A stretch of 64,000 nucleotides of DNA from Microvirgula aerodenitrificans DSM 15089 (GCF_000620105.1 NZ_JHVK01000009.1:1-64000); one strand, 5' to 3'. Counted from the first letter of the stretch, positions 40,723-49,274 are shown. Notes: a model not told the origin generated them from the letters alone. Made by a program: numbers and translations.

Positions 40723-41450
40723 AAACGGGACTTCGCCTGGCCGTGCTGGCCGTTCTGCTGGGCCACGGTGTCGGGGCGCTGGCCGCCCCGGCCAGCGATG
40801 GCCGCATTCGCGTGCAGTTGATGGCGCGCCATGCCGTGACCCTGTCCGGCGAAATTGCCGCCAAGATTGCCCGGCTGCCGGTGCAGGAAGGCGGCAGCTT
40901 CAAGCGCGGCGACCTGCTGGTCAGCTTCGATTGCGGCAGCTACCGCGCCCAACTGCGCAAGGCGCAGGCCTCGCTGGAAGCGGCCAGCCAGCTGGTCAAG
41001 GTCAATGACCAGCTGGCCAGGCTGAATTCGGCCGGTGCGCTCGAACTGGCGCAGTCGCGGGGCAAGGCCAAGGAAGCCGCGGCGGATACCAGCTATATGC
41101 AGACCGTCGTGTCCAAGTGCTCGATTACCGCGCCGTTCGACGGCCGGGTGGCGCGGCGCATTGCCGCCGTGCACCAGTACGTCAGCCCGGGCAATCCGGT
41201 GCTGGACATCGTCGATTCCGGCCAGCTGGAACTGCGCATGATTGTGCCGTCCAAGTGGCTGGCCCGCGTGACGCCAGGCAGCCGCTTCACCGTGGTGGTG
41301 GACGAACTCGGCACCCGTTTCCCGGCGCATGTCGAACGCCGCGGGGCGCAGATCGATCCGGTCAGCCAGTCCATCCCGGTGGTGGGGGTGATCGATGGTG
41401 ATGCCGCCAGCCTGCTGCCCGGCATGAGCGGCTGGGCCAGTTTCAAGTAA
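40719..41450 (+). CDS. Periplasmic adaptor, HlyD/RND-MFP type
   Basis: The 243-residue adaptor links inner-membrane and outer-membrane parts of an exporter. GTG 40719 overlaps the TolC stop and has GGGGG upstream. The N-terminus is a cleavable signal (LAVLAVLLGHGVGALAAP). The first lipoyl half is LSGEIAAKIARLPVQEGGSF and KRGDLLVSFDCGSYRAQL, then a short helical hairpin, and the second lipoyl half TAPFDGRVARRIAAVHQYVS. A beta-barrel (LELRMIVPSKWLARVTPGSR) ends with LPGMSGWASFK. It is short compared with ~380 residues for usual RND adaptors. No RND pump gene accompanies it. Confidence 0.88.
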   Translation: MKTGLRLAVLAVLLGHGVGALAAPASDGRIRVQLMARHAVTLSGEIAAKIARLPVQEGGSFKRGDLLVSFDCGSYRAQLRKAQASLEAASQLVKVNDQLARLNSAGALELAQSRGKAKEAAADTSYMQTVVSKCSITAPFDGRVARRIAAVHQYVSPGNPVLDIVDSGQLELRMIVPSKWLARVTPGSRFTVVVDELGTRFPAHVERRGAQIDPVSQSIPVVGVIDGDAASLLPGMSGWASFK

Positions 41451-41457
41451 GGCCGCA

Positions 41458-42777
41458 ATGAATCCTGTCGATCACACCCGCGAACTCGCGGGGCTGCTGC
41501 AGTTGCTGCGGCGTGCCCGCGAGGCGGAAAGTGCTGCGCAACTGGGTTTCATCATGGTCAATGAAACCCGGCAACTGCTGGACTACCGCCAGGCCGCGCT
41601 GTGGCATGAAGGGCCGCACGGGCATGTTGGCGCCCTGTCCGGACTGGTCGAGCTCGATCCCACGGCCCCGTATCTGCAATGGCTGGACCGGCTGTTCAGC
41701 CATCTCCGCCAGCAGGACGGCGGTCCGTGCCGGCAGCTGGGCGCGGCCGACGTGCCGCCGGCACTGGCCGACGAGTGGGCAACCTGGCTGCCGGCGCATG
41801 CGCTCTGGCTGCGGCTGGATGGTGCCGGCGCGTTGCTGCTGGCGCACGAGCAGGGCTGGGGCGAGTACGAGCTGAAGCTGGCGGCCGAACTGGCCCATGG
41901 CTACAGCCATGCCTGGCGCCAGTTCGCGCCGCGCCACAACTGGCGTGACCGGGTGCGCTCCTGGCTGGCGGTGGGCAGGCATCGCCGCCGCGTGCTGCTG
42001 CTGGTCGTGGTGCTGGCCTGCCTGCCGATCCGCCTCAGCGTGCTGGCGCGTGCCGAAGTCGTGCCGCAGAATCCGCGGCTGCTGCGCGCACCGGTGACCG
42101 GCGTGATTGCCGACGTCAGGGTGCAACCGAACCAGCGCGTGGCCCAGGGAACAGCCCTGTTCTCGCTGGACGCCACGGCGCTGTCCGGCCAGTTCGAGCT
42201 GGCCAGCCGCGAGCGCGATGCGGCACAGGAGAGCTTCCGCGCCAGTGCCCAGCTGGCGGTGACCGACGACAAGGCCAGGCAGGCCATGGCGCAGGAACAT
42301 GCGCGCATGGAAGAAAAAACCATCACGGCCGACTATACCGGCCGCGAGCTGCAGCGGCTGCATGTCGCCGCGCCGGCCGCTGGTGTCGTGGTGTTCTCGG
42401 ACCGCAGTGACTGGCTGGGACGTGCGGTGACGGCGGGCGAGAAGGTCATGACCCTTGCCGATCCGGCCCGGGTCGAACTGACCGCCTGGCTGCCGGCCGG
42501 CGAGGCGATCGCCATCGAGCCGGGCAGTGACATCACCCTGTATCCGAATGCGGCGCCGACCGAATCCTACGATGCGGAAGTCAGCCGCGTGGCCTACCGC
42601 GCCGAAGTCAGCGAGGGCGGGCAGCTTGCCTACCGGCTCCAGGCCCGGTTCAAGTCCGGCGAGAAGCCGCGTCTTGGCCAGATGGGCACGGCTCGGGTCT
42701 ACGGCGACTGGGTACCGATGTGCTATTACCTGCTGCGTCGTCCGCTGACCGCCGCCCGGCAATGGCTGGGCTGGTAG
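41458..42777 (+). CDS. HlyD-like adaptor with GAF-like cytoplasmic domain
   Basis: The 439-residue protein has an unusual layout. Residues ~1-170 form a soluble domain (ESAAQLGFIMVNETRQLLDY, RQAALWHE..., AHALWLRLDGAGALLLAHEQ) that resembles a GAF domain. One membrane helix follows (VLLLVVVLACLPIRLSVLA, 179-197). Then comes a HlyD-type adaptor: RLLRAPVTGVIADVRVQPNQ, a helical hairpin, VAAPAAGVVVFSDRSDWLGR and a beta-barrel. HlyD proteins usually have only a very short cytoplasmic tail. A GAF-like one could sense or dock something inside the cell, which is inference. The gene is seven bases behind the first adaptor, and the next gene follows after one base. Confidence 0.82.
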   Translation: MNPVDHTRELAGLLQLLRRAREAESAAQLGFIMVNETRQLLDYRQAALWHEGPHGHVGALSGLVELDPTAPYLQWLDRLFSHLRQQDGGPCRQLGAADVPPALADEWATWLPAHALWLRLDGAGALLLAHEQGWGEYELKLAAELAHGYSHAWRQFAPRHNWRDRVRSWLAVGRHRRRVLLLVVVLACLPIRLSVLARAEVVPQNPRLLRAPVTGVIADVRVQPNQRVAQGTALFSLDATALSGQFELASRERDAAQESFRASAQLAVTDDKARQAMAQEHARMEEKTITADYTGRELQRLHVAAPAAGVVVFSDRSDWLGRAVTAGEKVMTLADPARVELTAWLPAGEAIAIEPGSDITLYPNAAPTESYDAEVSRVAYRAEVSEGGQLAYRLQARFKSGEKPRLGQMGTARVYGDWVPMCYYLLRRPLTAARQWLGW

Positions 42778-42778
42778 C

Positions 42779-44887
42779 ATGAGCCAGTCCTCCCTGCCGC
42801 GGCTCCGCCAGGAACTGAGCCTGCACGCCGGACCGACCCAACCCGACGGCTCGCCGAGCTGGCTGCTGCACGATCCGGCCGCCAATCGCTTCTACCAGCT
42901 GGACTGGGCCAGCTTTGAAATTCTGGCGCGCTGGTCGCTGGGCGAAATCGGCGCCGTGCGCGATGCCGTCAATTGCGAGACGGCGCTGCACGTTGATAAT
43001 GATGACGTGCTGGCGGTATCCGCTTTCCTGTCCCGCCACCAGCTTGTGCAAGCCGACAGCAGCGAGAGAAACCAGTGGCTGTGGCAGCTGTATCAGGGCA
43101 GCCGGCCGTCGCGCGCCATGTGGCTGCTGAAGAATTACCTGTTTTTCCGCATTCCGCTGATCCGGCCCGAGGCACTGCTGGCGCGGCTGGCACCGCTGTT
43201 CGCCTGGGTTTTCACACCGGGCTTCTGGTGGGGGCTGGGTGGGCTTGCGCTACTGGGTCTGACCCTGGTCTCGCGCCGCTGGGATGAATTCACGCACACC
43301 TTTTCCGCCTACACCGGCGTCAGCGCGATGCTGGGGATCGGCCTGTCGCTCGGCTTCGCCAAAGTCCTGCACGAAATGGGGCATGCGCTGACCGCATACC
43401 GCTTCGGCTGTCGCGTGCCGGCGATGGGTGTGGCTTTTCTGGTGCTGATGCCGGTGCTCTACACCGATACCAATGATGCGTGGAAGCTGCCCTCACGACG
43501 GCAGCGGCTGCTGATTGGCGCGGCCGGCATGCTGGCCGAACTGATGCTAGCCGCCGTCGCCACCCTGCTGTGGGCGCTGCTGCCGGACGGACCGCTGCGC
43601 GCCGGCTCCTTCCTGCTGGCGACCACAACCTGGCTTGCAACGCTGGCCATCAATGCCAGCCCCTTCATGCGCTTCGACGGCTACTTCCTGCTGGTGGACT
43701 GGCTGGGCATGCCGAATCTGCACCAGCGCGCCTTTGCGCTGGCACGGTGGCAGATGCGTCGCCTGCTGCTGGGACTGGACGATCCGGTGCCGGAGCACTT
43801 TCCGCCGTCACGCCAGCGCGGGCTGATCCTGTTCGCCTGGGCAACCTGGCTGTACCGGCTGGTGCTGTTCCTGTCGATCGCCTTGCTGGTTTACCACCTG
43901 TTCTTCAAGGCGCTGGGCCTGTTCATGCTGGCGGTGGAGCTGGGCTGGTTTATCGTGCGGCCGATCGCCGGCGAGCTGAAAGTCTGGTGGCAGCGCCGTG
44001 CCGAACTGCGCTGGCAGCGTGAAACGCGGCGCAGTGCGGCACTGCTGGCGGCGCTGGCACTGTTCGTCGCCGTGCCGTGGCAATCCGATATCGCCAGCCC
44101 GGCCGTGCTGACCGCCCTGCATTCCCAGGGGCTGTATGCGCCGGCGCCGTCCGTGGTGCAGCAGGTGATGGTCAGACCCGGCCAGCAGGTCAGGGCCGGC
44201 CAGCCGCTGCTGCGGCTGCAGTCCAGTGCGCTGGAGGCCCAGCTGACGCTGGCCGACGCGCGCGAACAGGCACTGGCCCAGCAACTGGCCCAGCAGCCGT
44301 TCCACCCCGAGTTGCAACAGCTGGGGCCGGTGCTGTTCAAGCAGTGGCAGGCTGCGGCACAGCAGGTGGAGGGTCTGCGCCGTCAGGCCAATCGCTTGCT
44401 GCTGACCGCGCCGTTTGACGGCCGGGTGGCGGATGTCGACGAGTCGGTGGTGGCCGGCACGGTGATCGCCGAGGGCGAGCGGCTGCTCGATGTGATCGGA
44501 CCGGACGGCGTCAAGGGCGAAGCCTTTGTCGACGAGGCCGCGCTGGCGGGACTGGCGAGCGGCGACGAGGCGCGTTTCGTGCCGGACAGTGGCGAACGCT
44601 GGGCGGTGCACTGCCGACTGGGCCAGATCGACCGGCTGAACCTGCCGACGCTGGACCAGCCGCTGCTGGCTTCCGTGTACGGCGGGCCGATCGCGACCGA
44701 GCAGCGTCAGCAGGCGCTGGTACCGCTGGAAGCGGTATTCCGGGTGCGGCTGGAGCGCTGCGAGCGCCAGTCGGCGCCAACGCGAGAACTGGCCGGTGTG
44801 GCCCGCCTGCAGGGACCGTGGCGCAGCTGGCTGCAGCGCGGCGTGCGCCGGGCACTGGTGCTGTTCCAGCGCGAGGCCGGGTTGTAA
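42779..44887 (+). CDS. PqqD-like/M50 peptidase/lipoyl fusion membrane protein
   Basis: A 702-residue fusion. Residues ~20-95 resemble a PqqD/peptide-recognition domain (WLLHDPAANRFYQLDWASFE, LSRHQLVQ). Residues ~120-400 are polytopic membrane with a site-2 protease zinc motif, HEMGH at 198-202 (KVLHEMGHALTAYRFG), and a second motif INASPFMRFDGYFLLVD with Asp300. A further helix (ALLAALALFVAVPW) leads to a HlyD/lipoyl-like part at ~450-660: GLYAPAPSVVQQVMVRPGQQ, VRAGQPLLRLQ, TAPFDGRVADVDESVVAGT. All metal-binding residues expected of an M50 enzyme are present. It is the last gene of the giant-protein operon, which has no ABC ATPase. The protein may process cargo, stand in for the pump, or both; this is open. 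Confidence 0.82.
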   Translation: MSQSSLPRLRQELSLHAGPTQPDGSPSWLLHDPAANRFYQLDWASFEILARWSLGEIGAVRDAVNCETALHVDNDDVLAVSAFLSRHQLVQADSSERNQWLWQLYQGSRPSRAMWLLKNYLFFRIPLIRPEALLARLAPLFAWVFTPGFWWGLGGLALLGLTLVSRRWDEFTHTFSAYTGVSAMLGIGLSLGFAKVLHEMGHALTAYRFGCRVPAMGVAFLVLMPVLYTDTNDAWKLPSRRQRLLIGAAGMLAELMLAAVATLLWALLPDGPLRAGSFLLATTTWLATLAINASPFMRFDGYFLLVDWLGMPNLHQRAFALARWQMRRLLLGLDDPVPEHFPPSRQRGLILFAWATWLYRLVLFLSIALLVYHLFFKALGLFMLAVELGWFIVRPIAGELKVWWQRRAELRWQRETRRSAALLAALALFVAVPWQSDIASPAVLTALHSQGLYAPAPSVVQQVMVRPGQQVRAGQPLLRLQSSALEAQLTLADAREQALAQQLAQQPFHPELQQLGPVLFKQWQAAAQQVEGLRRQANRLLLTAPFDGRVADVDESVVAGTVIAEGERLLDVIGPDGVKGEAFVDEAALAGLASGDEARFVPDSGERWAVHCRLGQIDRLNLPTLDQPLLASVYGGPIATEQRQQALVPLEAVFRVRLERCERQSAPTRELAGVARLQGPWRSWLQRGVRRALVLFQREAGL

Positions 44888-45097
44888 GCCGGGGGCGTCC
44901 CGGCGCCGTGGTGTTCAGCCTGCCGTACTTCTTGCGCCAGGTACCGACATGCCCGGCGTCGCCTGTTTGAGGACGAGGGCGATCTGCGCTTCCGCAAAGC
45001 GGCTCTTTTTCATGGCAGGAGCGGGCTTATCTGGCCGGAAATTTCTGCTTCTGGATGGACCGGAGTCGTGGAAAAGGGCCATATCCGCCGCTTCTTA

Positions 45098-45128
45098 TTG
45101 ACTTGAAGTTGACTTCAACTTTTATCAT
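45098..45128 (+). promoter_or_regulatory. MerR-type promoter with 19-bp spacer and palindromic operator
   Basis: The -35 box TTGACT (45098-45103) and -10 box TATCAT (45123-45128) are separated by 19 bases. The spacer is centred on the palindrome TTGAAGTTGACTTCAA (45103-45118). A 19-bp spacer with a central dyad is the hallmark of promoters twisted into activity by MerR-family regulators. No merR gene is adjacent. Confidence 0.75.
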
Positions 45129-45165
45129 GACTTTGGTTCCCGATGAATCTTTCATGAGGTTTGAT

Positions 45166-45954
45166 ATGAAGACTGGTGAGATCCGCTTTCACGATGGGGC
45201 TGCGTATGAGCGCTATATGGGAAGGTGGAGCCAGCTTGCGGGCGAAACATTCCTCCACTGGCTTGATCCTGCATCGGGCCAGCAATGGCTGGACGTGGGC
45301 TGTGGCAACGGCGCCTTTACCGGGATGCTTGTCGGGCGCTGCGATCCGGCTTCGGTGCATGGCGTGGACCCCTCGGAGGAACAGCTTGCCTACGCCCGCG
45401 CACGGCCCGAACTGTGCTCTGCGCAATTTCGGCAGGGGGATGCGATGGCGATGCCTTATCCCGACAGCGCGTTCGATGCCGCAGTGATGCCGCTGGTCAT
45501 CTTCTTCGTTGCCGATCCGGCCAGGGGGGTTGCCGAAATGGGACGGGTAGTGCGTCCTGGTGGCATCGTTGCCGCTTACGCATGGGACATGGCAGGCGGT
45601 GGCTTTCCCTACGAGACGCTGCTGGCGGAAATGCGCGGGCTTGGCATCACGGTGCCGGCGCCCCCTAGCCCCGATGCATCGCGCATCGACATGATGCGGG
45701 ACTTGTGGGCTGGCGCAGCCCTGGATGCGATTGAAACGCGGGAGATCGTTGTGCACCGCACATTCGCCGATTTCGACGACTTCTGGGCGACGGCGCTAGG
45801 CGCACCGAGTGTCGGGATGATACTTGCATCGATGGCGGTGGAGGACCTCGCGCATCTCAAGGCCCGGGTACGTGGCCGCCTGCCGGCGCAGCGATCAGGT
45901 CATATCACTTGTGATGCCCGCGCCAATGCCGTGAAAGGCCGTGTCCCGAAGTAG
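45166..45954 (+). CDS. Class I SAM-dependent methyltransferase
   Basis: The 262-residue enzyme has SAM-binding motif I (WLDVGCGNGAFTGMLVGRC), motif II region (VHGVDPSEEQLAYARAR), GDAMAMPYPDSAFDAAV and VRPGGIVAAYAWDMAGGG, placing it with the UbiE/Methyltransf_11 group. The substrate is unknown. I chose ATG 45166 (MKTGEIRFHD): GAGG lies six bases before it, and the MerR-type promoter would start transcription near 45135, after the more upstream ATG at 45127. ATG 45154 is also possible. It stands alone, followed by a terminator. Regulation by a MerR-type activator suggests a response to metal, drug or oxidative stress, which is inference. Confidence 0.85.
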   Translation: MKTGEIRFHDGAAYERYMGRWSQLAGETFLHWLDPASGQQWLDVGCGNGAFTGMLVGRCDPASVHGVDPSEEQLAYARARPELCSAQFRQGDAMAMPYPDSAFDAAVMPLVIFFVADPARGVAEMGRVVRPGGIVAAYAWDMAGGGFPYETLLAEMRGLGITVPAPPSPDASRIDMMRDLWAGAALDAIETREIVVHRTFADFDDFWATALGAPSVGMILASMAVEDLAHLKARVRGRLPAQRSGHITCDARANAVKGRVPK

Positions 45955-46007
45955 CCGGTGCCAGTGGAAGCCAGACCAGGATGGCATACTGGAAAACGCG
46001 AAATGCG

Positions 46008-46035
46008 AAAAAGCCCTGAATAATCAGGGCTTTTT
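46008..46035. terminator. Bidirectional rho-independent terminator
   Basis: Perfect hairpin AAAAAGCCCTGA/TCAGGGCTTTTT with loop ATAA. It serves the methyltransferase gene on + and the tRNA-Ser on -. Confidence 0.92.
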
Positions 46036-46043
46036 CGCTGTGC

Positions 46044-46136
<93 letters not shown>

Positions 46137-46370
46137 TTGTTTAGCGTCGCGAACGGCGCTGAACAGGAGGCGAATATTAAAGAACTTTTTCCGGTTTGAA
46201 AAGGGCTTTTTGCAAAATAATCGACAGCCGCTGCCATGGAACGGAAAAGTGGCTGATTGCAAAGTTATTTTCCATTTCGCATGAAACCCGCATTGCGCAC
46301 AGGGTTGAGTCTGGTGGGGAAGCAGGGGACAATAACTGAGTAAATTACTCAGGTAATGGAGAGAGGACCG

Positions 46371-47147
46371 ATGGCCGCCCCCGCCGAAGAGAAGTACACC
46401 GTCGAACACATGCTGTCCGTTCATCGCTGGACCGATACCCTGCTCAGCTTCCGCATGAGCCGCCCGGCCGGATTCCGCTTCACTCCGGGCCAGTTCGCCC
46501 GCCTTGGCCTGCCGTCCGGGCAGGGTTTCGTCTGGCGCGCGTACTCGATGGTCAACGCGGTGTGGGACGACGAGCTGGAGTTCCTGTCCATTGTCGTGCC
46601 CGATGGCGAGTTCACCTCGCGGCTGAGCCGGCTGTCAGCCGGTGACGACATCCTGCTGGACAAGCGCGCCAACGGTTTCTTCACCCTCGACCGCTTTGTC
46701 GACGGTCAGGATCTGTGGTTGCTGGGTACCGGGACCGGGCTGGCACCGTACCTGTCCATACTCCGGGAGCCGTCGGTCTGGTCCCGGTTTGACACCCTGA
46801 CCCTGGTTCACAGCGTGCGGACAGCCGCCGAGCTGGCCTATCGTGACGAGATCGCGGCGCTGCGGGACCATCCGCTGTGGGCCGAGCACGGTCACAAGCT
46901 GCATTATCAGCCGGTGGTCACGCGCGAGTCGCATCCGGGCTGCCTGTCGGCGCGTCTGCCGGTGCTGCTGGCCAATGGCGAACTGGAGCAGGCGACCGGT
47001 CGCCTGCTGACGCCGGAGCGGGCCAGGATTATGATCTGTGGCAACCCGCAGATGGTGGAGGACACCCATCGCCAGCTGATCAGTATGGGTTACCGGCTCA
47101 GCCGGCTGACTGCACCGGGGCAACTGGCACTGGAAAACGGTTTCTGA
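46371..47147 (+). CDS. fpr: Ferredoxin--NADP reductase
   Basis: The flavoenzyme shuttles electrons between NADPH and ferredoxin/flavodoxin. I chose ATG 46371, five to six bases behind GAGAGGA; the ATG at 46356 lies inside that site. The 258 residues have the FAD-binding segment WRAYSMVNAVWDDELEFLSI (R-x-Y-S), GEFTSRLSRLSAGDDILLDK, the NADP-binding GTGTGLAPYLSILREP, LVHSVRTAAELAYRDEI, and MICGNPQMVEDTHRQLISMG. The length matches bacterial Fpr (~258). A strong terminator follows directly. Confidence 0.95.
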   Translation: MAAPAEEKYTVEHMLSVHRWTDTLLSFRMSRPAGFRFTPGQFARLGLPSGQGFVWRAYSMVNAVWDDELEFLSIVVPDGEFTSRLSRLSAGDDILLDKRANGFFTLDRFVDGQDLWLLGTGTGLAPYLSILREPSVWSRFDTLTLVHSVRTAAELAYRDEIAALRDHPLWAEHGHKLHYQPVVTRESHPGCLSARLPVLLANGELEQATGRLLTPERARIMICGNPQMVEDTHRQLISMGYRLSRLTAPGQLALENGF

Positions 47148-47160
47148 TTCTCGGGAAAGG

Positions 47161-47193
47161 AAAACCCCCGGCAGTGGCATTGCCGGGGGTTTT
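47161..47193. terminator. Bidirectional rho-independent terminator
   Basis: Hairpin AAAACCCCCGGCA/TGCCGGGGGTTTT with a 7-base loop, between the convergent fpr and XRE-regulator genes. It can end both transcripts. Confidence 0.92.
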
Positions 47194-47222
47194 CGTTTTC
47201 CCGCCGAGTGCGGGGTGGAGGC

Positions 47223-47537
47223 TTAGAGCTGGACCGTGGCATCAGACTGCTTTGCCTGGGCGCTGACGGCTTTCTTCAGGCTCTTGTACAGATCGGGGTG
47301 GGTCTGCTTCAGGTACTCGATGATTTCGAAGTCCTCGTGCTTGACCCGTGCCAGATCGATATGCTCGACGTGGACCAGGCGCAGCAGTTCGCGCACCGGC
47401 TTGGGCATGTTGCGACCGGATTCATAGCGCGAGCCGCCGGACTGGGTGACGCCGATCTTGCTCCAGAAATCCTGCTGGTTCAGGCCGAGCTTGCGGCGGA
47501 TCTCACGCGGATTGGGAATCTTGCTGAACAGTTGCAT
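47223..47537 (-). CDS. XRE-like helix-turn-helix regulator
   Basis: The 104-residue protein has a helix-turn-helix near the N-terminus: PREIRRKLGLNQQDFWSKIG, VTQSGGSRYESGRNMPKPVR, the classic XRE layout with a Q-S-xx-SRYE-G-R-P recognition turn. The C-terminal half is a Lys-rich helix (EIIEYLKQTHPDLYKSLKKA). Such small regulators are common in Neisseriales. It is a single gene ending at the shared terminator. The target is unknown. Confidence 0.85.
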   Translation of the reverse strand: MQLFSKIPNPREIRRKLGLNQQDFWSKIGVTQSGGSRYESGRNMPKPVRELLRLVHVEHIDLARVKHEDFEIIEYLKQTHPDLYKSLKKAVSAQAKQSDATVQL

Positions 47538-47897
47538 AGTGAATCACCTCGATGAACATGATTGATGATGGAGTATCTGGGGCACATTATGAAACTATCA
47601 ATTAGTATTTTCTGTTACTCACAATGCATTTTTGTAAACATTTGTATCACGGCTGGCGGTGAACACAAAATGCAGGCCGGCTGATCGCGGCGTAGCGTGG
47701 GCATTCCGTTGCGCTGAACGGCAGATCAGGCCCGGCACAAACGGAATGTGGATCAGCCCGGATAGGAGCGATGCCGGATGGAAGAAGTTCCACCGTTCGT
47801 CGCTTGGGCGATTGCCATGACTCTTCCGATCGGCACATGACGCCGGCGAGCCACCCGGTCAGGTGGCTTGCGTGGCGGAGCCGGAAGCCGGCTTGAA
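47538..47897. other. Intergenic region without identified gene
   Basis: The 360-base gap has an AT-rich part (about 47575-47645) that likely carries the promoter of the XRE regulator on the minus strand. The rest is GC-rich and I see no gene, RNA or repeat in it. Confidence 0.4.
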
Positions 47898-48320
47898 TCA
47901 GTGCGGAGCCGGGGAGGCGCTCAGCAGCGGACCGATAATGCGGGTCGAATCGATGGTTTCATCCTGGCTGTAGCCGGTGTCGGTGCTGGGATGCGGGTAG
48001 GCGTAGAGGACGCGGGAGATGCCGCTGCAGAGAATGGCGGCGACGCACAGCGCGTTGGGCTGGCAGTTGGTGTACAGGGTCAAGGCCTTGCGGGGCAGGC
48101 TGTCCAGTTGCTTCAGCAGACGGATCAGATTGATCTCTGCATGGGCCGTGGGGTCTCCGGAAGTGGATTCGGTGTTGTGCGCTTCGGCGACGACGCGTCC
48201 GCGCGGGTCCGCCAGCAGGGCGGCGTAAGGCTTGTTGCCGCGCGAGACGGCGATATCGGAGAGATCGACGGTCCGTCGCAGCAGATCGAGGTCGGAAGGA
48301 GTCGGTTGTGTAGTCGACAC
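47898..48320 (-). CDS. Cytidine-deaminase-like protein with altered zinc motif
   Basis: The fold is that of the CMP/dCMP deaminase family: residues ~13-35 SDIAVSRGNKPYAALLADPR, the HAE motif in DPTAHAEINLIRLLKQL (His60-Ala-Glu62), and the second zinc motif region TLYTNCQPNALCVAAILCSG. The canonical Pro-Cys-x-x-Cys reads Pro-Asn-Ala-Leu-Cys, so one of two zinc cysteines is Asn, though another Cys stands three residues before. It may be inactive or may bind metal differently. I chose GTG 48320 (140 residues). The frame is open to an ATG at 48506, but that extension does not look like protein and neither start has a good ribosome site. Confidence 0.7.
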   Translation of the reverse strand: MSTTQPTPSDLDLLRRTVDLSDIAVSRGNKPYAALLADPRGRVVAEAHNTESTSGDPTAHAEINLIRLLKQLDSLPRKALTLYTNCQPNALCVAAILCSGISRVLYAYPHPSTDTGYSQDETIDSTRIIGPLLSASPAPH

Positions 48321-48732
48321 GGTAGTCTTCAGGGTAGTCAGGGAAAGCGTTTCGGGTAGTCGTCTCCAGACAGGAATGCCACCCGTATTTGACGCTATTG
48401 TCCCTTCCTCGGCGCGCCGGCATCTGACCTTGGTCAAGTCGGAAGCAGGCGGGGCAGGCGGCGGCTGCCGGGGCCGCCCATGCAGGTCAGTCCAATTGAC
48501 TGACATTCACACCGGACTGCGAATCGCTATTAAAACCTGGCTGCGTCATTCAGGTATTGCCGTTCCGGCCATATTAAGGTCGGCAGTGCCGGGGAGAGGG
48601 AAAGCCCGGCTCGGCTCAGGGAGAGGATTGGTGAGAATGTGTTTCGGGAGACGTTGATTCATTAACCTGCACTGGCTGGCACCATGCTGGCTGACTGCTG
48701 GAACGGTTTTTTTCGTCAGGATTGCCGCCGTG
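48321..48732. other. Intergenic region or deaminase 5' extension
   Basis: About 410 bases between the chosen deaminase start and the next small gene. The minus-strand frame of the deaminase stays open to 48506. Beyond that I see no gene. Confidence 0.35.
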
Positions 48733-48939
48733 TCAGCTCTTGGATTCGGGTATTGAACGGGGGAATGGCATGCTGGGCGGCTCCTGGCGGGCCGTGATGC
48801 GGTTGTAAAGCATCGCCATGCGATTCGCTTCCTTTTCCATGACATAGGTGCCGGGCAGGGTGATTCCCCGGGGCGAAATGACGACCCAGCAACGCTGTTC
48901 TAGGCCGCTTTGAATTTGCATGATGGTATAGGCCGACAT
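48733..48939 (-). CDS. Small hypothetical protein
   Basis: A 68-residue protein starting MSAYTIMQIQSGLEQRCWVV and continuing with ISPRGITLPGTYVMEKEANR. I chose this ATG because GGAGAGCGCC stands right before it; the frame is open further upstream without such a site. The product looks like a compact soluble domain with a Trp-Val-Val-Ile-Ser strand and a helix carrying Glu-Ala-Asn-Arg. I do not recognise a family. It stands alone in AT-richer DNA. Confidence 0.55.
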   Translation of the reverse strand: MSAYTIMQIQSGLEQRCWVVISPRGITLPGTYVMEKEANRMAMLYNRITARQEPPSMPFPRSIPESKS

Positions 48940-49242
48940 GGCGCTCTCCGCATGGGACAGGATCAGACAGGTATCTGCACGTGCAGAAGATATTACAGAC
49001 TGTACGTAAATGTCGATGATTTTGTTGTTTGACAATGCGCATATCGGCCAGCATAAAATATTTCAAGTTTTCCATATTGAAATGTTATTTTCAGGCTGTT
49101 ATGTCGGCATAGATTCTATTGAATACTCAATGTGGGAGCATGAAATATCAGGTAATGACGTTAAGATTAAATGAAACAAGGATATGCAAAAAGAAATATT
49201 AGGGTCGCGTTAGTCAAAATGGACTAGGTTGCCGCCGGCAAA

Positions 49243-49274
49243 AGAAAACGCCCCGCCAGGGCGGAGCGTTTTCT
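49243..49274. terminator. Rho-independent terminator (both strands)
   Basis: Arms AGAAAACGCCCCGCC and GGCGGAGCGTTTTCT with a two-base loop and one mismatch, followed by T-rich or A-rich flanks on either strand. It lies just behind the small minus-strand gene at 49292. Confidence 0.85.

Noticed and set aside
48321-48506. N-terminal extension of the deaminase to the ATG at 48506
   Set aside because: Pro/Arg-rich translation without similarity to the family, and no ribosome site. A start near 48320 gives the normal length.
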